Source of the DNA: Bacteroidales bacterium
GTDB taxonomy: Bacteria > Bacteroidota > Bacteroidia > Bacteroidales > Muribaculaceae
NCBI GenBank assembly: GCA_019420545.1
Contig: JAHZGZ010000153.1
Span: 2,867-8,263, forward strand
Direction of reading: 5' to 3'
DNA length: 5,397 nt
Part shown: piece by piece, positions 1 to 5,397 of the stretch
Layout: each line of letters opens with the position of its first letter
How positions within the stretch are numbered: the first letter of the stretch is position 1
Program-made: the position numbers and the translations under genes
Notes under the pieces: generated by a model
Told to the model about the DNA's origin: nothing
Database searches by the model: none
What the model saw: the letters and a program-made list of their open reading frames with translations, nothing else

Positions 1-1
1 G

Positions 2-403
2 TCGCTCTATGTGCTTGTGGGGGTGGTTGTATGTGCCGTAGCCGACCTGCGCCGTCGCCGTGTCAGCCGCTGGGTGGATGCTGTTTTCATGTCGGTGGCA
101 GGTCTGGCAGGTTGCCTTCTGACATTTCTCGTGTTTGTCTCAACGCATGAGGCCACATCGCCCAACTGGCTGATTATCTGGCTGAATCCTCTCTGTTTTA
201 TCGTCCCCGTGTGCATATACATAAAAAAATGTGCGCGGTTGGTATTCTGCTACGAAATTGTTAACTTTGTGGCACTATTTTTGTTATGTGTGCTATGGCC
301 GCTTACCGGCCAGACTGCCAACGGAGCCTTCTGGCTCCTGATTGCAGCCGATATGATTCTCTCGGCACGCTACATTTATATATCTCATGCGCAAAAAAAT
401 TGA
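2..403 (+). CDS. C-terminal membrane domain of a Lnb/DUF4105-like lipoprotein N-acyltransferase family protein (5' partial)
   Basis: The reading frame is open from the left edge, so the true start lies upstream; the GTG at 11 is probably internal. The visible 133 residues, ending at TGA 401-403, are almost all membrane protein. Five hydrophobic segments can be seen: the edge segment (SLYVLVGVVVCAVA), then around VDAVFMSVAGLAG, WLIIWLNPLCFIV, YEIVNFVALFLLCVL and FWLLIAADMILSA. Basic loops (LRRRRVSR after the first, IKKCAR after the third) and the STHEATSPNW loop after the second suggest a periplasmic N-terminal part and a cytoplasmic C-terminus by the positive-inside rule. This layout, with the SPNW...WLNPL stretch, resembles from memory the five-helix C-terminal domain of Lnb (formerly DUF4105) proteins. 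Characterised Firmicutes Lnb transfers an acyl chain to the N-terminus of lipoproteins; the role here is inferred. The catalytic domain lies outside the window. It overlaps the next gene by 17 bases, suggesting one operon. It is visibly more AT-rich than the genes downstream. Alternative: an unrelated polytopic membrane protein. Confidence 0.6.
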   Translation, partial: SLYVLVGVVVCAVADLRRRRVSRWVDAVFMSVAGLAGCLLTFLVFVSTHEATSPNWLIIWLNPLCFIVPVCIYIKKCARLVFCYEIVNFVALFLLCVLWPLTGQTANGAFWLLIAADMILSARYIYISHAQKN

Positions 404-2003
404 CACAAGCATAACTACCCGCCTCGCCACTCTGCTCGTAGCCTCGATGGTCAGCCTTACACTGGCCGCCCAGGCCCCGTCGCCACGTCCGAGGCTCGTG
501 GTGGGCATTGTGGTCGACGGCCTGCGCGAGGATTATATAGACCTTCTCAAAGGCTATTTCGGCCCCGACGGATTCCGCCGCCTCATGCGCGACGGCGTGA
601 TGCTCGACAATGTGGATTTCGGCACGTATGTCGATCCTGCGGCCGCTACCGCCATCATCTATAGCGGGGCTTCCGCCTCGGTCAACGGTATCCCCGCCAC
701 ATACGTCTACGACGAGGCCGGGCGCCGCGAGCATTCCATCGTTCTCGATCCCGAAAAGATAGGGAATTATACCGACGAGACATATTCTCCCAAGGCAGTG
801 CGTGTGAGCACGCTCAGCGATGAGGTGCGCATCGACGGCGGAGGCATCGGCAGTGTTTACTCCATAGCTTCGCAGCCCGCTCAGTCGATTATCCTTGCCG
901 GACATGCCGGCAACAGTGCTTTCTGGCTCAATGACGTCACCGGCAAGTGGGCTACCACCACATACTATAAGGATGTGCCGCAGCCTATCCAGGCCCGCAA
1001 TTTCGCAAAGCCTCTCCCCGCGCGTCTCGACACGCTTGCCTGGCGTCCGCTGATGAAGCCGGAGCAATATCCCGACCTTCCCTCTTATAAGAAGTATTAT
1101 CCGTTCCGTCATCTCTTCCAGCACAACGACGTAGACCGTTTCCGCAATTTCAAGACTGCTGCTCCGCTCAATACCGAGATCACCGATATCGCCTCGGAAT
1201 ATATCAAAGGCCTGAAACTTGGCACCCGCACTGCCATGGATATGCTCAATATCGGCTATACCGTAGGGCCGTTCTCGAAAGTCAAGGACTCCGACCACCG
1301 TCTGGAAACGATGGACACATATCTCCGCCTCGACTCCGAGCTTGCGCGCCTGTTTCAGGTAATCGACGGTACGGTAGGTCTCGACAACACTTTCATCTTC
1401 CTTACAGGCACTCCCGCCGCACCATCCGACAAGCGCGACGACGAACGGTGGGGTATACCCAACGGCGAGTTTTCGGCACGCAAGGCCATGTCGCTTCTCA
1501 ACGTCTACCTCATGGCCCAGCATGGCAACGGAGAGTGGGTTAGCGGTTACCACAACGGTCATCTCTTCCTTAACAAAGAACTTATAAAGCAGCACGATCT
1601 CGACATACGTAAGGTTCGCGAGGATGCTGCTTCATTCCTTATACGCATGAGCGGCGTAAGCGGCGCATGGACCATCGACGATATCGTTGCAGGAAAGGCA
1701 GGCACGAATCCCGCCGCCCTGAAACGCAATACCGTAGCTGATCTGGCCGGGGATATCGTGGTCGAGGTAAATCCCGGATGGGAAATCGTAAGCACCAATC
1801 CTACCACTCAGAAGGAGGTGCGCACCACCGTGCGTACCGGATTGATTTCCGCGCCGGCTTTCCTGCTCAGCCCCTATCTTGCTGCCGAGCGCATCGCTGT
1901 ACCCGTCGATGCCCGCTCCATAGCCCCGACGGTGGCCCGGCAGCTCCGTATACGCTCCCCGAATGCCGTGGAGCTTCCTGCGTTGTCCCTTAAACGCAAG
2001 TAA
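387..2003 (+). CDS. Secreted alkaline phosphatase superfamily protein (PafA / type I phosphodiesterase-like), probably catalytically degenerate
   Basis: A 538-residue protein starting at ATG 387 and ending at TAA 2001-2003. This start gives a clean signal peptide: basic RKK at 2-4, hydrophobic core about 13-27, and a likely signal peptidase I site after AQA (28-30). There is no lipobox Cys, so it should be periplasmic or secreted through Sec. Family landmarks appear in order: LVVGIVVDGLREDY at 37-50 with D44 matching the first metal ligand; GFRRLMRDG at 62-70; a YSGASASVNGI block at 92-102 matching the usual YTG..P..HGI; an AGH...FW...TGKW..TTYY block at 171-194; DTYLRLDSELARLF at 310-323; FIFLTG at 336-341; and a C-terminal PVDA.SIAP block at 506-514 followed by IRSPNA. 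Working PafA enzymes hydrolyse phosphate monoesters with two zinc ions and a Thr nucleophile. Here the nucleophile position reads Pro84, the TADHG motif reads TGTPA (340-344), and other ligands are missing, so activity is doubtful. The 17-base overlap with gene 1 suggests translational coupling. Fold assignment is fairly sure; function is unknown. Confidence 0.85.
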   Translation: MRKKIDTSITTRLATLLVASMVSLTLAAQAPSPRPRLVVGIVVDGLREDYIDLLKGYFGPDGFRRLMRDGVMLDNVDFGTYVDPAAATAIIYSGASASVNGIPATYVYDEAGRREHSIVLDPEKIGNYTDETYSPKAVRVSTLSDEVRIDGGGIGSVYSIASQPAQSIILAGHAGNSAFWLNDVTGKWATTTYYKDVPQPIQARNFAKPLPARLDTLAWRPLMKPEQYPDLPSYKKYYPFRHLFQHNDVDRFRNFKTAAPLNTEITDIASEYIKGLKLGTRTAMDMLNIGYTVGPFSKVKDSDHRLETMDTYLRLDSELARLFQVIDGTVGLDNTFIFLTGTPAAPSDKRDDERWGIPNGEFSARKAMSLLNVYLMAQHGNGEWVSGYHNGHLFLNKELIKQHDLDIRKVREDAASFLIRMSGVSGAWTIDDIVAGKAGTNPAALKRNTVADLAGDIVVEVNPGWEIVSTNPTTQKEVRTTVRTGLISAPAFLLSPYLAAERIAVPVDARSIAPTVARQLRIRSPNAVELPALSLKRK

Positions 2004-2091
2004 TCCTCTCTGCTTGGATACCGATTATAATGGCGCCCTCTTGAATATGTGGCTGCCTGATTCATTAACCGAAAACAAACAATCACAATAA
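2004..2091 (+). promoter_or_regulatory. Intergenic gap / secA leader with A-rich, SD-less end
   Basis: This 88-base stretch is the only non-coding gap in the window. Its last 24 bases, just before the secA ATG, are rich in A and hold no GGAGG-like sequence; A-rich unstructured leaders are typical of Bacteroidetes translation starts. TATAATGG at 2026-2033 partly resembles the Bacteroidetes -7 element (TAnnTTTG), but no TTTG-type -33 element lies at a fitting distance upstream, so a promoter is only a possibility. I see no hairpin followed by a T run, so nothing shows that transcription of the upstream gene stops here; read-through into secA is possible. Confidence 0.3.
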
Positions 2092-5000
2092 ATGTCATTT
2101 ATTTCAGTACTAAATAAAATTTTTGGCAATAAGTCGCAGCGCGACCTGAAGGAGATTCAGCCTATTGTCGACGAGATAAACGCTCTCGGCCCGAAGATGA
2201 AGGAGCTTACCAACGACCAGCTCCGTCAGACAATCACCGACATAAAGGCCGAGCTTGCCAAGGCTGTCGAGGCCGACACCACTGCGATCGAAGATATCAA
2301 GAGCCGCATCGATTCTCTCCCCTTCGAGGAGCGCCAGCCGCTTTGGGACGAGGTTGACCAGCGCGAGAAAAACGTGCTCGAAATCTATGAGAAGGAGCTC
2401 GACCGCGTGCTCCCCACCGTATTCGCCGCAATGCGCGAGACCGCCGCACGTTTCGCCGCCAACGAGACAATCGAGGTAACGGCCACCGATGCCGACCGCG
2501 AGTTTGCCGGTCAGGGCCGCGATTTCGTTACCATCGAGGGCGACAAGGCCATATACAAGAACCATTGGATTGCCGGTGGCAACGAGGTTACCTGGGATAT
2601 GGTGCACTACGACGTGCAGCTCATCGGCGGTATCGTGCTCCATCAGGGCAAGATCGCCGAGATGGCTACCGGCGAGGGTAAGACCCTCGTGGCCACCCTC
2701 CCCGTGTTCCTCCGCTCGCTTACAGGCCGCGGCGTGCATGTGGTTACCGTCAACGACTACCTCTCTAAGCGTGACTCCGAGTGGATGGGCCCGCTCTACA
2801 TGTTCCATGGACAGACCGTCGACTGCATCGATAAGCATGAGCCCAACTCTCCCGCGCGCCGCAACGCATATGCCTGCGACATCACTTTCGGTACCAACAA
2901 CGAGTTCGGCTTCGACTATCTGCGCGACAATATGGCCATGTCGCCGCAGGATCTCGTGCAGCGCAAGCATTATTATGCCATCGTCGACGAGGTCGACTCG
3001 GTGCTGATCGACGACGCCCGTACGCCGCTTATCATCTCAGGCCCCGTGCCCAAGGGCGACGACCAGCTCTTCAACGACTTCAAACAGAATGTCGAGAACG
3101 TCTACAACGCCCAGCGCCGTCTCGTAGGCCAGCTCCTTCAGGAGGCAAAGGAGAAGATCCCGAGCACCGACAAGGAGGTGCGCAAGGCCGGTGCCCTCGC
3201 GCTGTTCCGTGCGTTCAAGGGCCTGCCGAAATACTCCCCGCTCATCAAGTTCCTCTCGCAGGAGGGGATGAAGCCCCTTCTGCTTGAGACCGAGGCATAC
3301 TATCTTCAGGACAACAGCCGCGAGATGCCCGTGGCGGTAGAGCCGCTCTATTTCGTGATCGACGAGAAAAACCGCTCGGTGGATCTCACCGACAAGGGTA
3401 TCGACGAGCTTACGGGCCGTTCGCAGGATCCGCAGTTCTTCGTGCTCCCCGACATCGCCGCACAGCTTTCGGAGGTCGAGGGCGACCAGACGCTCGACCC
3501 TGCGGCTCGCCAGGAGCGCAAGGATGCCCTGATGGACAATTACGCCGTGAAGGCCGAGCGCGTGCATACCGTAAACCAGCTCCTCAAGGCCTACACCCTC
3601 TTTGAGAAGGATGTGGAGTATGTGATCGACGACAATAAGATCAAGATCGTCGACGAGCAGACGGGCCGTATCATGGAGGGACGCCGCTACAGCGACGGCC
3701 TCCATCAGGCTATCGAGGCCAAGGAGGGCGTGAAGGTCGAGGCCGCAACCCAGACATTCGCCACCATCACTCTCCAGAACTACTTCCGTATGTACCACAA
3801 GCTCGCCGGTATGACAGGTACCGCCGAGACCGAGGCCGGTGAGTTCTGGGACATCTATAAGCTCGATGTGGTGACCATCCCCACCAACAAGCCGATTGCC
3901 CGCATCGACATGAACGACCGCGTGTACAAGACCAAGCGCGAGAAGTACAACGCCGTCATCGAGGAGATAGTGCGTCTTCACAAGATAGGCCGTCCCGTGC
4001 TGGTCGGCACAACCTCTGTGGAGATCTCCGAGCTCCTGTCGAAGATGCTCAAACTACAGCGTATCGACCATCAGGTGCTCAACGCCAAGCTCCATCAGAA
4101 GGAGGCCGATATCGTGGCCCTCGCCGGTCTGCCCGGAGCCGTTACCATCGCCACCAACATGGCGGGCCGCGGTACCGACATCAAGCTCCCGCAGGAGGTA
4201 AAGGAGATGCAGGATACCGAAATCGCCAAGGGCAAGACCGTAGGCGGTCTCGCCATCATCGGCACCGAGCGCCATGAGTCGCGCCGTGTCGACCGTCAGC
4301 TCCGTGGCCGTTCAGGCCGTCAGGGCGATCCCGGTTCGTCGGTATTCTACCTCTCGTTCGAGGACCAGCTTATGCGCCTTTTCGCCACCGACCGCGTTAC
4401 CAAGATGCTCGACCGCATGGGTATCCAGGAGGGCGAGATGATCGAGAGCTCGATGGTCAACAAGGCCATAGAGAACGCCCAGAAGCGTGTCGAGGAGAAC
4501 AACTTCGGTATCCGCAAGCGCCTCCTCGAGTATGACGACGTGATGAACAAGCAGCGCCAGTATATCTACGGACGCCGCCACCACGCCCTGCTCGGCGAGC
4601 GTATCGGCATAGATATCAACAACATGCTCTACGACACCGTAGAAAATCTTGTCAACAACTACGATTCTCCCGATGCCTACGGCGAGCTCAAGATGGAACT
4701 CTTCAAGGTATTCGCAATCGAGATACCGTTTGCCGAAGAGGAATTCAAGAAACTCTCGAAGGAAGATACCGTAGATAAGATCTTCGCCGCCGTCAACGAG
4801 TCGTTCCAGCGCCGTACCGACCGTATCTGCGAGATCACATGGCCCGTGATCAAGGATGCCGTGGAGAATCATGGTGCCAAGGGCCGTATCCTCGTGCCCA
4901 TCACCGACGGGCGCCGTGTGTTCAACATCCCCGCCGACGTGCAGACCGCTTACGACACCGAGTGTAAGTCAATCGCCAAGGAGTGGCAGAAAGCAATCCT

Positions 5001-5397
5001 TCTGCTTACTATCGACGAGGTATGGAAAGAGCATCTCCGCGAGCTCGACCAGCTGCGCCAGTCGGTACAGAATGCATCTTACGAGCAGAAAGACCCGCTG
5101 GTAATCTATAAGGTAGAGTCGTTCCACCTCTTCGAGGCCGCTATCAACACAATGAACGTGAAGGCTATCTCCGCCCTCATGCGCGGCCAGATATTCATTC
5201 CCCAGCGTCCGCAGGAACCGGCTCCCGTGCCTCAGCAGCAACCCACTCAGCCTGCGCAGCGTGCTTCCGACGTGCAGCTCAGTTCGGAGCGCCGCGCTCC
5301 GCAGCCTCAGCGCCCCATGCCCGAGATGAAGCAGGCCGCTCCCGAGATGCGCAACGACTACAGCCGTTACCGCACAGGCCGAGGTGGAGAAATGCCC
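2092..5397 (+). CDS. secA: Preprotein translocase ATPase SecA, Bacteroidetes-type (3' partial)
   Basis: SecA is the cytoplasmic ATPase that pushes unfolded preproteins through the SecYEG channel. The frame is open from ATG 2092 to the window edge (1102 codons, no stop). Start choice: MSFISVLNKIFGNKSQRDLK matches the usual SecA N-terminus. Visible motifs: DVQLIGG with the adenine-binding Gln at 176; Walker A GEGKT 194-198; TFGTNNEFGFDYLRDN 265-280; Walker B DEVDS 299-303; preprotein cross-linking domain starting after ISGP (315-318); IVDEQTGR 519-526 and GRRYSDGLHQA 530-540; MTGTAETE 574-581; NMAGRGTDIKL 689-699; QLRGRSGRQGD with motif VI arginines at 736-746; helical scaffold EYDDVMNKQR 813-822; two-helix-finger region IDEVWKEHL 974-982. 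Compared with E. coli there are extra blocks at about 58-104, 122-168 and 335-405. After about residue 1037 comes a Pro/Gln/Arg-rich linker. The usual C-terminal zinc motif (CPCGSGKK...CH) is not reached and probably lies just beyond the edge. All key ATPase residues are intact, and the strong codon bias (GAG, CTC, CGC) fits high expression. Confidence 0.98.
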   Translation, partial: MSFISVLNKIFGNKSQRDLKEIQPIVDEINALGPKMKELTNDQLRQTITDIKAELAKAVEADTTAIEDIKSRIDSLPFEERQPLWDEVDQREKNVLEIYEKELDRVLPTVFAAMRETAARFAANETIEVTATDADREFAGQGRDFVTIEGDKAIYKNHWIAGGNEVTWDMVHYDVQLIGGIVLHQGKIAEMATGEGKTLVATLPVFLRSLTGRGVHVVTVNDYLSKRDSEWMGPLYMFHGQTVDCIDKHEPNSPARRNAYACDITFGTNNEFGFDYLRDNMAMSPQDLVQRKHYYAIVDEVDSVLIDDARTPLIISGPVPKGDDQLFNDFKQNVENVYNAQRRLVGQLLQEAKEKIPSTDKEVRKAGALALFRAFKGLPKYSPLIKFLSQEGMKPLLLETEAYYLQDNSREMPVAVEPLYFVIDEKNRSVDLTDKGIDELTGRSQDPQFFVLPDIAAQLSEVEGDQTLDPAARQERKDALMDNYAVKAERVHTVNQLLKAYTLFEKDVEYVIDDNKIKIVDEQTGRIMEGRRYSDGLHQAIEAKEGVKVEAATQTFATITLQNYFRMYHKLAGMTGTAETEAGEFWDIYKLDVVTIPTNKPIARIDMNDRVYKTKREKYNAVIEEIVRLHKIGRPVLVGTTSVEISELLSKMLKLQRIDHQVLNAKLHQKEADIVALAGLPGAVTIATNMAGRGTDIKLPQEVKEMQDTEIAKGKTVGGLAIIGTERHESRRVDRQLRGRSGRQGDPGSSVFYLSFEDQLMRLFATDRVTKMLDRMGIQEGEMIESSMVNKAIENAQKRVEENNFGIRKRLLEYDDVMNKQRQYIYGRRHHALLGERIGIDINNMLYDTVENLVNNYDSPDAYGELKMELFKVFAIEIPFAEEEFKKLSKEDTVDKIFAAVNESFQRRTDRICEITWPVIKDAVENHGAKGRILVPITDGRRVFNIPADVQTAYDTECKSIAKEWQKAILLLTIDEVWKEHLRELDQLRQSVQNASYEQKDPLVIYKVESFHLFEAAINTMNVKAISALMRGQIFIPQRPQEPAPVPQQQPTQPAQRASDVQLSSERRAPQPQRPMPEMKQAAPEMRNDYSRYRTGRGGEMP

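Noticed and set aside
303..1595. Long antisense open frame (430 codons) opposite the phosphatase-like gene
   Set aside because: The + strand frame has a signal peptide and recognisable family motifs. The antisense frame shows no family motif and is a by-product of C/G-rich third positions, which suppress stops on the other strand.
2013..2031. TTGGAT and TATAAT as a sigma70-type promoter before secA
   Set aside because: The two hexamers are separated by only about 7 bases instead of the usual 16-18, and Bacteroidetes housekeeping promoters use a different consensus; only a weak -7 match remains.
2031..2060. Possible terminator hairpin around GGCGCC in the gap before secA
   Set aside because: The short palindrome has no stable stem-loop with a following T run, so it does not look like an intrinsic terminator.
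2110..2970. Antisense open frame (286 codons) opposite the secA N-terminal region
   Set aside because: Same mirror effect of strong codon bias; it covers the conserved SecA ATPase motifs on the + strand.
2489..3007. Overlapping + strand open frame (172 codons) in another frame of secA
   Set aside because: Ser/Pro/Arg/Thr-rich low-complexity product typical of an out-of-frame reading of GC-rich coding DNA, inside an intact secA frame.
3037..3981. Long antisense open frame (314 codons) opposite secA
   Set aside because: It lies wholly inside the best-supported gene of the window. Its sequence is a Leu/Val/His-rich mirror of the secA codons (GAG, CTC, GTG) with no domain pattern.

Overview
The window looks like a piece of a Bacteroidetes (Bacteroidales) chromosome. 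A Muribaculaceae-like gut commensal is my best guess, but it is only a guess. Three things point there: the SecA is about 200 residues longer than the E. coli protein up to the same point and carries the extra blocks I associate with Bacteroidetes SecA; gene starts lack a clear Shine-Dalgarno sequence, with an A-rich leader before secA; and a PafA-like secreted phosphatase-fold protein sits next to the C-terminal membrane part of what looks like a Lnb (DUF4105) protein.

Layout: three genes, all on the + strand, fill almost the whole window. (1) Positions 2-403 hold the 3' end of a polytopic membrane protein whose beginning lies upstream. It has five hydrophobic segments and resembles the C-terminal five-helix domain of Lnb/DUF4105 proteins. 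(2) Positions 387-2003 hold a 538-residue exported protein of the alkaline phosphatase superfamily (type I phosphodiesterase / PafA-like fold), overlapping gene 1 by 17 bases. (3) After an 88-base non-coding gap with an A-rich end, secA runs from 2092 to the window edge. It is open at the 3' end after 1102 codons, inside its Pro/Gln-rich tail.

The genes share an envelope theme: probable lipoprotein N-acylation, a secreted protein, and the ATPase motor of the Sec translocon that would export such proteins. Genes 1 and 2 are probably co-transcribed and translationally coupled; secA may have its own promoter in the gap or be read through.

The most notable point is that gene 2 keeps the fold-defining sequence landmarks of PafA-type phosphatases but seems to have lost almost every catalytic residue: the nucleophile position, most metal ligands and the Lys/Arg phosphate-binding pair. 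It is best read as a candidate pseudoenzyme, not as a working phosphatase. A 7-A run in the gene 1/gene 2 overlap, where a one-base slip would fuse the two genes in frame, is a second, weaker point. I found no RNA genes, mobile elements, CRISPR arrays or convincing terminators.
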